NCBI GenBank assembly: GCA_022113835.1
Contig: JAILWY010000020.1
Location: forward strand, 2,294,001-2,358,000
DNA: 64,000 bases
Direction of reading: 5' to 3'
Origin: Atopsyche davidsoni
Taxonomy: Eukaryota > Arthropoda > Insecta > Trichoptera > Hydrobiosidae
In this document: in pieces, positions 51,501-63,303 of the stretch
Layout of the letters: every line of letters starts with the position of its first letter
How positions within the stretch are numbered: the stretch's first letter is position 1
The notes under the pieces: model-generated
The model's database searches: none
The model's input: only the letters and a program-made list of their open reading frames with translations
Told to the model about the DNA's origin: nothing
Translations under genes and position numbers: made by a program

Positions 51501-54500
51501 TTGCATTCTTGCTGTGGACACCGAAAGCAAACAATATTTATTTATTCAATTCCCGCTCAGCTGATCATAAGTAATAAATAAATTTTTAAGTATATTGTTA
51601 CAAAAACCTTCGTGCTGAATGTAAAGAGATTCATAGAAACTCGATAAGAGATTAAAATTTCACGTAAATTTTTTGACAGCAGCAAACGTGACAGCTTTTG
51701 AGAGTTTCAAATTTGAAAGTGAAAGTTATTTTTTAAATATTTTTTATTGCTATTTTTATTTATTTGAGATGGACGAATTAAAAAAAAAGAAAAAATTGTC
51801 TTCGCAGATTTAAAAATTCACGCCATATCAAATTATTCAAAGTATTTTTAATTAGTTGCCATTCGGCATACGGTTCGCGTTTTCGGTGACATAATAAATA
51901 TTCATTTGTCCTAACAAAATAATAACGCTAGCGATTGATTAATGTGAAGTAATGCTTAAAGAGGTCATCAAATATTCATATAGCACGGGCAAACGATCAA
52001 GAAGATTCATCAGGACGATCTACGCCACGTCCAGGTTCAGATGATTTGGACGACCGATCAATTATATTTATTTAGCAATTTGGTGTTTGTATAATGTATA
52101 TTAGATTTTATCTAACGGCCAGTTGAGATATTTGAACATTTATAAAGATAATGAATAGACTAGAATATCTAATCAATGGCTTGGGTGATGTATTTATAGA
52201 ACGTACAGGATATATTCATTTTACATTTTTCTTTGAAACTCCGTAAAAAAAAACCACAACAATGTAACCCAGAAATAATAATGTAAATGTCAACACAACA
52301 AAGTGGGAAAATCCAAAGCATAAAGCATACGATATTGATAACATCAAACAATTGTTTTGACTAAGTATGAAGTAGGTTTAATATTTTTTACGCTGACGCT
52401 GTGAGCCGCAATGGATTCTGGAATCTTCTGATGCCTGCAGTCTTCCAGTTTACCTTCCCACAGAGACGTAATCCTCTTTTTAATGAATCGGAAGGAAAAT
52501 ATTGGCTAAGCAATTTAACGCAATGCATTTATATCTATAGACACCATGCTACAAATAATCGGTAAATATTAATAGGATAACCTTCACTCTAACCTCTACG
52601 GTTCAAACATTGATAATCGTGTGACAATGAAACAGAAAAATACACATATGATAACAACCACTTCCACATAAAGCACACACGGAGGCGCTGGGCACCGAAA
52701 CCACCACAACACTCTCCCATACACGATACGCATCGAAGATACAAGCATCCGCCGTGTTTCCATACAAAAAAAAAATCAAGTAACAAGCGGTAAGCCAAAG
52801 AAGCAAAACTAATCAAAATTTTAAAAAAAGGCAATCCATGGTATTTTGCTGTTGAAAATAAAAAAAAAAAACAAAAAAAAAATTTAAAAAAACAATGAGT
52901 TCGGATAATCGAATATTCATTTCGAAAGTTCGGATAATCGAATTTGCAATTACCTTGATTATTTTTATTTATTTGTAAACGCGAATGCGTTGCAAAGGCC
53001 AACGGCGAAAACTGAGTTCGAACGAGCGAATGTAAGTATATACGAAAGTTCGGATAATTGAAATGGCTGCAAAAATATCGAACAACAAAATATTATAAAG
53101 GCGATCTGTCTGTCGCCTCGGTCCATTCGACCACCGTGGCCCCGCAGATGATGCGTTATATACAAGCGTGTAACCGTCCGTAGCTTTTAAATAATCGCGC
53201 AGCAAAAATTCGAGAAATTTTCCCGTCGTTTCAAATTTTTGCACACGAAAATTTCAAGCACCGATATATTTCACACACAAAAAGCACTGCAATAACAATT
53301 ATCAAAAAGCAGACTTCTCGGGCGATTTCGTCTCCCGACGCTTCGGCGCCGGTGCCGGGGGCCATCTTCAAGGGTTCCGAAGACAAAAACCACGGCACAA
53401 CATCCATGAAATCTATAGATCAATACACACCGATGCTGGACGCACCGGCGGGCGAACGACGATGGGATTTCTGTACGTTATAGCCGCCATGCGTACTGCC
53501 GCGAACAGCTTTGCTTATCAACTGAAGGCGTCGACTTCAGCTAGGGGTGGGCCGGTAATCGAGCAATCGATCGATCCGCACGAATCGATCATTGGCGACT
53601 TCTGATTGGCGTGTTTTATATAGCCTGTACAGCCGATTCGGTTTTCGGCACTCCGACCATCTTCAGGGATTCTAAATCAGGCCACTGAAATGATTTTGAT
53701 GATGGACACCGTTGCGTGTGCATATCCTGCGTTTCGGGTGTGAATCGATTATTTTCACAATCGAATCGGAATCGGTCGATCGGCTGTTCGACTCGATTGT
53801 GCACATCCCTAGTGGCAAATTTGTCATTCCGCATATATACGCACATGACTAAGCAGACGACGATAGGACTAAACTGTGTATTTTTCCTTATCGTCATTCT
53901 ATTCCGCGATCCTCCCGAAGATCTATAGATCCAAGGCGTCCTCGCTGGATCTCCTTCGGGGGAAGGTGATCGAGCCGCGCGCGCGATAAACGACATCCAC
54001 ATGCAAATATTTCAAAGTGCGATAGCTTTGCGCGACTTTCAAACGAACGCGGGATAATTTTGTGCGCGCGTCTACTAGCGGCGCGCGCGGGCGTATTCAA
54101 CACACCAGCAATGGACAATGTGGCCCGAAGACATTTCGATCGGAAAACACCAGAATAACTGGAGTGACCGAAGGGATGTGTTCTGGAAGTACCTTGTATA
54201 AGCGGGGGGGGGTTTAGGTTAGGTTAGGTTAGATCTATAATCATATAGCAGTAGCATGTATAATATAAACCCCGGGGAATACAAAAAACCATCAACAGAC
54301 TTGCTCAGGGAGACGGTCAACGCGAAGAAGAATTCATCATTTCAGCTAAGCACATGTTAAATATTGGAAGATAGGAATGTAGACTAAGTATATAGACAAT
54401 AATCCGATTGTATTATCAGAGTTCGGATAAAACTTGGTTTTGCGAACACGTTGAGTCCTTATCTTTAATCAGCAATAAAATCAAGCGTTTCTTAAAAAAA

Positions 54501-57500
54501 TAATCGGCAAGATTGCATTCACTAAAATATTGTTGCATTACTAATCGAATTACACACACAACGACATGAATATGAATGTGTGTGACAGGAATATGGGGCT
54601 GAAGAGGAAGCAGGCTGAATACCTCCGAGAGCGGCGCTGCATCGGCGAGCGCGGGGCCCACATTGCTGTCCGTGCCGATGTCCGTGAGGGTCGAGGAGCT
54701 CATGCTGCAGAGGTTGGACGAGGACACGGACTGGCCGCGCAGGCTGTCCTCCTGCAGCGGCGTCTGCGTCTCCAGCAGCACCTGCAAGAGAAGGCGTCGT
54801 CGCGTCAGTGCCCGTCCCCGACCACTCGGAGGAAAAAAAAAAAAAAAACAACCAACCGAGAAGAGAAGACACCGACCGTTTCTCCGTACCGCTGACACCG
54901 CTCTGGATATTTTTTAACAAATTGCACTATATATCAAATGACGAGGAGAATACAAACGTATTTACTCGTGAGGCCATTGCGTTTGCTTCGTCGGTACGAT
55001 CCTTTAAAGCAATCGCAAACAACATTTTAGTGATCTCCTATCCACTTGGCTACTTATACTCTTATACGCACGATAAGTTATTTGCATTTCACCGCGAAGC
55101 TAAAAAAATAAACGATAAAAATTCAAGTATTACATTTCAGATTAGAGTTTTGTATTCAATTCGCATAACGTATAAAAAAAAATAAAAACATTGGAAATTC
55201 CAGAAAAAATATTATTTGTGGTTGTGAAGCACTCGCAGGGACAATTAATAACTCGTGGCGGTGACAGATAAGTTACGATTTATAAAAAAATATATATACA
55301 GGGTGATTAAAAAAAAAGGCGTAACCTCACCCGATACAAGAATAAAATACTGAATTTGTAATTCGTTGATTTTGTGATAAATATAACCAAAGCAAAAAGA
55401 AATGCACTTAAAATATTATTTTCCTCGTCATCGAAAAACATTTATCATTTATATAAACGTTTATTATTATATTTATTATACGTTTGATTGAAATTATTTT
55501 AGATCCATTCGTTTTCCGTTATAACTGTTTTTGCAGTCTAGAATAAAAATAAAATAAAATAAAATACGGCTAAACCGTTTTACTACACAAAATGATTTTT
55601 TTTATTATTATATTATATTAAGCAGGTTACTTTTTGAGTCGAAACACAATTATAATAAATTACGTTTCGTCTTCGTTCGGTTAATATTTACCGACATACA
55701 TGAAAAATTTATTATCGATTTTACTATATTATCCAATCGATTATTTAAACTTATATTTAGCAGATCAGTTCATAAAACAAATATAATATGGTTCATATTT
55801 CACATTAATCGGTTAAAATGGTCAACACAATAATCTAGAAGTGAAAACAATATTATCTATTTTATATGTCACTTAATCGTTATTATCTATAAAAATTATG
55901 AAATTCATTTAAAACGTTTTTATTAAATTTTGAATTGTTTTAATTCGTGTTTTGAAGGTCTCTCCTACAGAAGCCCAGAGTGGTCAACAATAAATGATAA
56001 ACCAGACAAACGTACAAGCAGCTCTAGTACAATATTATATATTACAAATAATTACCTTTCGATATATTATTACACTTTACATTGAGCACGGGCACACATC
56101 ATTTAAAAACCAATACACCGTGTATATTTCACGACACGAACAAAACTATAAGTCACTGCGTTTCCAACGGCAAAACCCGCTTATCAGTTTCCAACACGGA
56201 CAGATCTAAATTTTATTCTGAGACCTGTCCAGGATTTCACAGATTACGAAAATTTCTATTTCATCTAAAAAAAATATTATTTCTATAAGATAAAAAGGTC
56301 ACAACGAGTTGAATGAAAAAAAAAAAGACAGTTCACTTCACAGAGTATCGGGGCCAACTGCGTTCGACAAATCCTCCCACTTTTCGGTGATGTAATACAA
56401 AATAATATGCTTGATAAGGTTGGAAGTGATAAAAAGCTTGTTGAATTATTTTATAGAATATATTATCTATAAGTAATTATTTAATTTCAACGATACTAAT
56501 GTAAAAAAACAGTGCGTTTATATATGTTGTATTTTTTCATATCTCATTACGAGTAATTTGCAATTGCGGTGAATTAAATTATTGCGCAACCAGTGGGCCG
56601 TAATTTATTTTTACTGCCACCGAAAATACAAAAGATACAAAAGATATAAAAAGATTGACTACCCCTGCAGTAGACGGTCAAATTAGAATCGTTTATATTA
56701 CATTCACTATACTTGAAAACAAGCTCTACACTCTAGAAAACAAGCGGTCTATTGATTTCACCCGTGAATATTCTGATCAGTACTGGTAGTAAGGCACGAT
56801 AGAACTGTGACAGTCCTTAATGGGCTTTTCGTCTGTAAGAAGTAGTTGGAAAGTTTCCGCAATTGTCAAATTGCATATTTTGTAATGTACTTCTTCGAAA
56901 CCGATAATATTTTTACGACTCCGTCCGCGGGGAATCGATTCGAAACGATCGGCAAGGTGATTTATTGATTGCAACATGATTACAGTGAAGTTTATCGGAA
57001 TGGTGACTGTCCAAGACCACTACAGCTTGATTTTCTATTAAAAAAAGTTATTAATCTTAATCAGGTTGACTTATATACACGTTATAAACGTAGTTAACTA
57101 ATCAAAAAGAAATAAATTACAGTTTCAATTAAAAAATAAACTTTCCACAATGTTGAACAACTAACTAGATCTTGCTACACAGAGAAGGTGAGTGGAAGTA
57201 GTGCAAGCATTACAATTGTATAAAAGGTTCCTTCAAACACGCCGTGAGGGTTGCAAGGGTCTGGATTCCATTCGTCTCGAAGCACCGATCTATATGTTTC
57301 ACGATGGACCCGACTTCGACCAGAAACTTCCATTGCAACGCTTTAAATTCCTCTCTAAGTATAAATGAATTTCGTTCGAATAAACTAATTATCGTTTTAT
57401 AATAAATTATCATTTTGCTATTGCGTGAGGGGATATCCTAACGTACTCCACTCGTCACGTCGACTTTGAAAATTAAAGCAATAATATGATCGAGAGAGAT

Positions 57501-60051
57501 TGCTAAACACATAAGTGTGCGCAAATCATAAAAACACAACTGCAGTTGAATTAGAACACACAAGTGACGTGCAAGAGCACGCACGAGGCATTTTTAAAGA
57601 GAAGTAACAAACATTATACATATGCCTTGTTGTTTATAAACAAAAATGGAAGCACCACAATGAAACACAAAACATACCATGTTTATAAAACCAAAACATG
57701 GTAACAATAAAAAAAAAAACAACACTCATTTAAAGGTATTTGAGGTATTAATTGTAGGTAGTTTGAAAAATTTCTTAACAAGTCTATAATAGTGAATTTA
57801 CTAGCTGTAAATTATTTTTATCCGAGTTACAAACCAATATATTACAGAAACCTATTTTGCCTCCCAGAACAGTTTCTAACAAATATATTGATAGAAAGTA
57901 TAATTATAATACATTAAAAAGTATGCACGATGGAGGACAATGAATTTCAGGGCAGTGGGATTCGAACCCACACCTCCTGATTATAGACCCGGCGGCGACT
58001 TGCTACTTTCGGCAACTTGCGGTACCCTAATGCGGCCTGAAACTATATGGGACATCATCTCTTAATTTAATGCCTCTAGCGCATACCGACGGCATATTAA
58101 TAATGTGAATTTACTGAATATATGATTTTTAAAATTTAAATATCGTAGTTTTATTATAATAATACGAGTTAAGTATAAATGCAATATTGCAATATTGTTC
58201 CACGTGTAACGAGAACCAACAACGCAATATTGTTTACTCATCGGAAAAGGAATTCGCGTATCAGCAGCCACGAAATACGTTGTTGCGGAGGCACGCACAA
58301 AAACTCTGTATAAGTCGACCCTCAGTCACCTTTTTAGCACTCTTCTGGTAACTTCGACGTAGTAACTTCGTACTCCTAATTGTAGTTCCTGAACATTGCA
58401 AATTCTTTCGCCGCCTTCTGATTACATTCCTACCGAGAGATTGAAGCAGTTGGTGCCACCTCAACCATTCCCGGCGAACCTGGCAAAACTTCCACAACAA
58501 AGGCGAAAAACTCAAAACAATAACACTGGTATTCTCAAAATAATCGATTGCACAGTGGTTACTGTGTTTATAATTTTTGTTGTAAAATTGGGCCTCGTAC
58601 AAATAGATATCAGGTTGTTAAGAATTGTAACATTACACAAACTGAAAGAATAGAGTTACATGCCAAAACAACGCTTATATGATACAACGGAGATATCCAA
58701 ACTTACGTTAACCGAACAACGAATCCGATGAATAAAGAAAAAAAATCTGAATTGATAAATAGTATGAATGCTTTACGGATCAGTTCTATGCGACAGAGTA
58801 AAATTAGCTTATTGTATTGTAAATATGACACCAAAGAAACATCACATCTCAAAGTTGAAGCTGAAGTCTCGGTGTTCTGTTACTGGTGTCATTTTTTTAA
58901 TCTCTTGAAAACGACTCCAACACTAGAGTCGGAATATTTTAAGATTATTCAAGACTCAGCGTGGTTTGGTTGCCATGCAGCGATATTATTATCTTACCGA
59001 TAAAAGACTTGGTTTCAATATGCGACTTGTACTTCTAAATTAGCCAGAGCAGTCCATGAGCTTGTGACTCTCAGACTGCAGGACCTTAAGACTTCACGTG
59101 TTTCAATGCATTTAAATTGCACATCGATCATGTCTCCGATCAGAGACTTCTACGGAAAGCCCTTGACTACTATATAAGACTTCATTTTATTTGTTTTTTG
59201 AAGAATTAGGTATAAAGGTAACAAAATAAAATCAATGTTACGATATGCTGTATTTATTTAGTTTATTAAAGATAGACATAGAAGCTTATCTTCGATCAGA
59301 GAAATGGTAGAACGGAACTTGAAAATTATTTAATGTACTATATCACTTAATAAACATATAAACGCAATGTCTGTATATAATATATTTATAGATAATATAA
59401 AATTTATAACATATTAAAATATAATAGAAATAGGACATTCATTTGACCAGTAGCACAGTCCGATACAACGCTATAAGTCTGGTGAGGTCTCATAATGAGA
59501 ATCTTCGGTCTTTTGAGTGTCCTCCAAGATAGTTACGATCATCGATAAATCAAAGAGGTTTAATTGCCTTATTTCTTGATAGAATTTAAAAAACCTGACT
59601 TGCTGTCTTATAGTAAAAGCGGAAACGTATAACAAATTGTTAAATATAAAGAGATGTGTACAATACCTAAGAGACTGGTAAATCTTAATTAAAGTTGTAT
59701 TGAATAAATATACGATACCGATAATATCAACAGCAATTGATAGTTCTAGAATTATACCTGCATAAAAGTTGGCACATGAGAATGCATCTTTAGGGTTTTA
59801 TCCCAGGCTATGAGTCATTGCGGAATAGAGTAAATATAGAGTGTGTACTGTGAAATACTACAGAGTGTGAATAAAAATAATGGAAAACAACGGGTAGTTA
59901 CCTCGGTCAGGGTTCTCTCCAGCTCAGTGGCACTGGTGTCGATCTGCAGCTGTGGGTTCACTACCGACTTACCGTCGCTCGGCACTATGAATACATATTC
60001 GTCGCTCGTTGCCAAGGATTCGTTTGATTTAACGCTCAGACTGTCCTCCAT
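42564..60051 (-). CDS. RabGAP1: Rab GTPase-activating protein 1 (PTB, DUF3694, TBC)
   Basis: Twenty-three coding exons join in phase (1,128 codons plus stop; human RABGAP1 has 1,069): 60051-59902, 54781-54623, 51511-51391, 50688-50508, 50403-50239, 50127-50093, 49943-49768, 49620-49501, 48915-48502, 48391-48241, 48120-48030, 47936-47795, 47712-47524, 47400-47275, 47186-47076, 46992-46862, 46455-46334, 46246-46143, 46062-45940, 45638-45578, 45320-45211, 45114-45018, 42871-42564. A PTB domain (about residues 144-330) is followed by a KIF1-like DUF3694 (about 345-510), a TBC domain (about 590-820) with the arginine finger IQRDIART (R649) and glutamine finger YCQG (Q686), then a coiled coil. Both catalytic fingers are intact, so it should stimulate GTP hydrolysis by Rabs. 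The start MEDSLSVK fits the family; an ATG at 60126 would add 25 residues. The intron after 45940 has a GC donor. Confidence 0.93.
42872..45017 (-). other. RabGAP1 last intron, with inverted repeat and GC-rich block
   Basis: This 2.1-kb intron separates the exon ending SRTLG from the one starting SIKEAA. It contains a 117-bp fold-back element (43565-43681) and a GC-rich block at about 44400-44640 with short open frames on both strands (62 codons on plus, 84 on minus) that I do not recognise. Confidence 0.7.
43565..43681. mobile_element. 117-bp fold-back repeat with GACGTTTCGG module
   Basis: The left arm GAGCTGCTTCAAG...TTTTCGGTACTCC (43565-43590) and the reverse complement of the right arm, GAGGTGCTTCAAG...CTTCGGTACTC (43654-43681), are inverted repeats. 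The centre holds GACGTTTCGGTCCCCGTGCC. Related modules at 13148 and 53337 lack the clear arms. It is most likely a MITE-type element. Confidence 0.6.
53541..53812. mobile_element. candidate hAT-like MITE, 272 bp
   Basis: The left end CTAGGGGTGGGCCGGTAATC and the reverse complement of the right end, CTAGGGATGTGCACAATCGA, are similar inverted repeats of the TAGGGGTG type frequent in hAT elements. The interior is rich in ATCGATCG-like words. No 8-bp target duplication is visible, so the exact ends are uncertain. Confidence 0.5.
54214..54232 (+). repeat. short interstitial TTAGG run
   Basis: Three TTAGG units and a fourth partial one follow an eight-base G run. TTAGG is the ancestral insect telomere repeat. 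At this length it is an interstitial scrap or chance microsatellite, not a telomere. Confidence 0.75.
54782..59901 (-). other. RabGAP1 intron 1, 5.1 kb
   Basis: A large, AT-rich first coding intron. A TACAGGGTGATT end-like motif lies near 55285 and a tRNA-like repeat at 57947-58029. Open frames at 58261-58602 (minus) and 58728-59003 (plus, 91 codons) match nothing I recognise and are probably chance or repeat-derived. Confidence 0.6.
57947..58029 (-). repeat. tRNA-like SINE fragment
   Basis: The minus strand has a perfect T arm, GTGGG/TTCGAAT/CCCAC (57955-57971). The flanking 7-mer TGCCCTG can pair with TAGGGTA at 58023-58029, and TTGC/GCAA forms a D-type stem with an eight-base loop. The anticodon region does not fold well and is five bases too long. 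It shares its D-arm pattern and T arm with the element at 10726-10798, which points to one SINE family. Confidence 0.5.
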
Positions 60052-60685
60052 CCCGCAGCCTTCGACAACAGAACAACAACAGATTAAAAACGAATCAATG
60101 CAAATCAGACTGGCTCGATTTTCCAATATTGTGCCATCGAAAACGATCGATTTTTTCTATACAAAACTACTACGCGATCGTGTGTGCGTTGATTGCACAT
60201 TTCCGATCTCTCGTGCTGGAAAATGGCTTACCAATTCAATGGAAGCGGTCTTCGGGGTTAAAGATCTTTATTAGTTTAACCAGATTGCCCATAGTCATGT
60301 TTACATTCGTATCAATAAAAATATCACTGTCGGGGTTGGCAAACGTCAAATCACACAAATGTCACGAAGATAACTAGTTTGTTTTTAAATAGCGGACTTA
60401 TGGCTGTCAAATATAAAGCCAGCGACCATAGACAACAATTTAACAAAATTCTGACCAATTCAATCATGCATTTCCATTTATCACTTGAGCATATTTTTTT
60501 ATTAAATATTTTACCATAAAAATACATACACTGATTTTACATTTATAAAAATAGTAAATGAGTGCTGTTGTTGTATAGGTTAGAATTTTTGGGACGTAGA
60601 CAGAATCGCTTTTGACTCAGAACTGCTACACTTATATAATAAAATGAAAACTTGTAAAAAAAAACACACAAATAAAAGAAATTGT
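60052..60685 (-). promoter_or_regulatory. RabGAP1 5' region
   Basis: Only about 700 bp separate the ZNF622 stop codon (60749) from the RabGAP1 start codon (60051), both on the minus strand. The RabGAP1 5' UTR and promoter should lie here unless a non-coding first exon sits elsewhere. I see no clear TATA box at a defensible position. Confidence 0.4.
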
Positions 60686-60691
60686 TTTTAT
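60686..60691 (-). terminator. candidate poly(A) signal of ZNF622
   Basis: TTTATT on the plus strand gives AATAAA on the minus strand, about 60 nt after the ZNF622 stop codon. This would give a very short 3' UTR, plausible in this compact gene cluster. Confidence 0.5.
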
Positions 60692-60748
60692 TGTAATTAG
60701 CAATATTTACATTATGAGCATCATATGACATTGAGTAGAATAACGTTT

Positions 60749-62704
60749 CTAGTAGTTGCTGGCAACCCTGAAGTGATGTTGGAGTTTGTTTGCCTTGATT
60801 CCCAGCTGAGCTGCCCATTTATTTTGAACTCTTCGCATATACTTGATATCTCTAGCTTTCCTGTAAAATAGAAACATTAAAAAATATTATTTATACGAGT
60901 GACATAAACCTGTAGCGATGACGTTGGATCTTTCGTAGTAATGAGGAACTGCACTAGAGTTAACCTGATGGATATATTTTAAAAATATTGTTACCTAGCA
61001 GTTGCTTCAGTATCTTGGGGTGCATATCCCAGCATTCGATACTGGCGTAGCATTTGTGTCAACTTGTCATGCTTCTTCGCGACCACAGCACCCGAATGGG
61101 AAATAAGGTTCTGCTTGTAATATCTGCAAACAAATGTTTTATTAAAATCAAAATTATTTTAGCACAATACTGTAACTAGATTACTGAGAATAAAATTTTA
61201 AGCATGTATAAAAGAAAATTACCTTAAGAGGGATCTGTGGCCAATGATACTTCCGGAAGGTAAGACCAGTTGGTATTCTTCTTCGTCATTAGAAGTAGAC
61301 GGAGCAACGGCTGTCTCATCGTCTACTTCCATTTCTTCATCTCCTTCCTCGTGATCAGGATATGAAGAACTGATAATTTAAAAAAACAATACAAGTTTAT
61401 TAAAAGAGAAAAAATAGCCAACAACGATCACTAAAGTATAGAGTAAAATTGAAAAAATATAATTTAAAAATAATTAAAGACACATATATAGTAAAATAAA
61501 AGGAGGTATATGATACAAAATATCATAAAAATCATATCTAATATGTATAATTTCTAATAATAAGAAAACGCCCAGCTGGACCTAGCAGAATTTGTCTCTC
61601 CAAGTCCATCAATCAACTTCTCATTTAGATAATCATGCGATTGAAAGACTTACGCTCATAAAGTAAACAATAAAGCTTCCCATTGCTTACATTAATAATT
61701 GTGTAGTTCTAACCTGTAATCATAGAATTCTGTGTACTCCGCAAGAGCCTCTCCCTCGTGCAGTACCTTGCAGTGGCCCTTGTCCCTCATGTGGCCTTGT
61801 GCCGCTTGCTGTGAGCGGAACGCCCGCCCCGTGTCATTACACCACAGGCACATGTATCCCCGGGAGATCTGTGCACAGAAAAACTCATCAACTATATATA
61901 CATACATTCAAAACAGAAATCTTTATAAAATGATGATTTATTTTACATAAAGATGCTTTAAAATTGAATATGCGATGGTAGCTCACCTTCTCTCCTAGGT
62001 ACAGCAGCAACCTTGTGACGTCAGTGCAAAACTCAGCATCAGGAATGAAGAAGGAATGCGCAGTGGTCATGTGCGTGAGGTTCTTGATGGTATTATGGCT
62101 ATGGTGCTCACAGAACAGGCAATCGTTGGGTTTGATCAGTGAACCCTCCTCATCGATGTCTTCCCATTCATCAGAATCAACCTGTAAGTCAGGGGAAAAA
62201 AATCACAATTAATTAGCAGTAATGGAGCCAACCTAACACAAACACATTTTTTTGTTAAAAAATAAATTTCAATACCTCTTCATATTCTCCGTCAGATTGA
62301 GGCTCAGGGGAGGGTTTCACCATCTTATGATTCACCATCACATACTCGTCAGATACCGGAGAATCTTGTCCCTTTGATTCAGACTCCTTCGTTTTGGCAT
62401 CTTCGTTATATTTTTCATCGGCGATCTTGTGTTTTTTGCTATTAACATGATTTTCAAAGGCGTTCTTGGAATTGAAGCTTTTGTTGCACGGTTTACAATT
62501 GAGAACTGTCGGTCTTGATTGGGCAGCATCCGATTCCCTTTGCTGCAAAACTCGCTTGGAGAACTCTTCGGCTGCTACCGGTTCTAGCTCCGCTACTTTC
62601 CTCTTGAGATTATAACGATGCCAATCTGTTTTGTAGTGCTCCCTTTGTACTTCAGGATCGCGAAAGCCAACCCTGCATGTTATGCACGTGTACTGATGTG
62701 TCAT
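60749..62704 (-). CDS. ZNF622: zinc finger protein 622 / Rei1 homologue
   Basis: Six exons join in phase: 62704-62276, 62181-61987, 61868-61714, 61369-61223, 61123-60995, 60860-60749 (388 residues; yeast Rei1 is of similar size). Four C2H2-type fingers are visible: C7/C10/H23/H29, C70/C73/H86/H92, C164/C167/H180/H185 and C215/C218/H234/H240. An acidic linker (about 100-160) separates fingers two and three. The C-terminus (KARDIKYMRRVQ ... QLGIKANKLQHHFR) matches the basic tail that in Rei1 enters the ribosomal exit tunnel. Known family role: a cytoplasmic pre-60S maturation factor that helps release and recycle export factors (Arx1/Alb1 in yeast); human ZNF622 is also a MELK partner. All key residues are present, so it should be functional. 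Confidence 0.93.
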
Positions 62705-63068
62705 TTTGGGACCAAAAAGACTGTTAAATATAATTTACAACTATAAAAAAAAGTATCTGCTGGCCAAAATGTTTGATTATAACGAATTCAATCGATAACT
62801 GTACTGTGGAAGCGAGAGCTCGTTGAATGTCGTTTTGACGTTTCTTATTTCACCACACATGTACTTTATTGCGCATGTCTACTTTATCTATTCTTTATGG
62901 TCAGTGTTGCCAGACAAGAACCGCTAAAAAAAATATTCCCACCCAAAGTAATACTCAGCCAGTTATAAGATTATATGTATATATATTTATTAAATTTTAG
63001 TTTAATAAAAAAAGGAATAAATTAATTTAATAATAGAGGAAATAAAAACACGGTTACAAAAAGAAAAC

Positions 63069-63074
63069 TTTATT
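63069..63074 (-). terminator. candidate poly(A) signal of Arp2
   Basis: The plus-strand TTTATT gives minus-strand AATAAA about 230 nt beyond the Arp2 stop codon and about 365 nt before the ZNF622 start. Confidence 0.45.
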
Positions 63075-63303
63075 TATAATGACGTAAATGCCTACATAAA
63101 AATATCTGACTTATAATGCATTGACAAAACTGAATCACAGACTGAACCGGCGAACTGTCAAGATCGGCGATCATAATCACTTTCGTAATAAAAGTATAAT
63201 TTCTCTTGGAATGAATCGATTCCCCAGGTACTCTTTTTATTTCATTAACTGCCTTCAAGGTGAAATTTTTCTTGGGAACATATATTTTATCTCATGACAA
63301 ATC

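Larger units (their letters stand above)
51512..54622 (-). other. RabGAP1 intron 2, repeat-rich
   Basis: This 3.1-kb intron holds a GACGCTTCGG module (53337-53358), a hAT-like 272-bp element (53541-53812), an octameric G run and a short TTAGG run (54203-54232). Its open frames match nothing I recognise. Confidence 0.6.

Noticed and set aside
54214..54232. Telomere end
   Set aside because: Only about three units, inside an intron of a well-formed gene.
58728..59003. 91-codon plus-strand frame in RabGAP1 intron 1 as a nested gene
   Set aside because: No recognisable domain, no splice partners, and the surrounding sequence is AT-rich and repeat-bearing.
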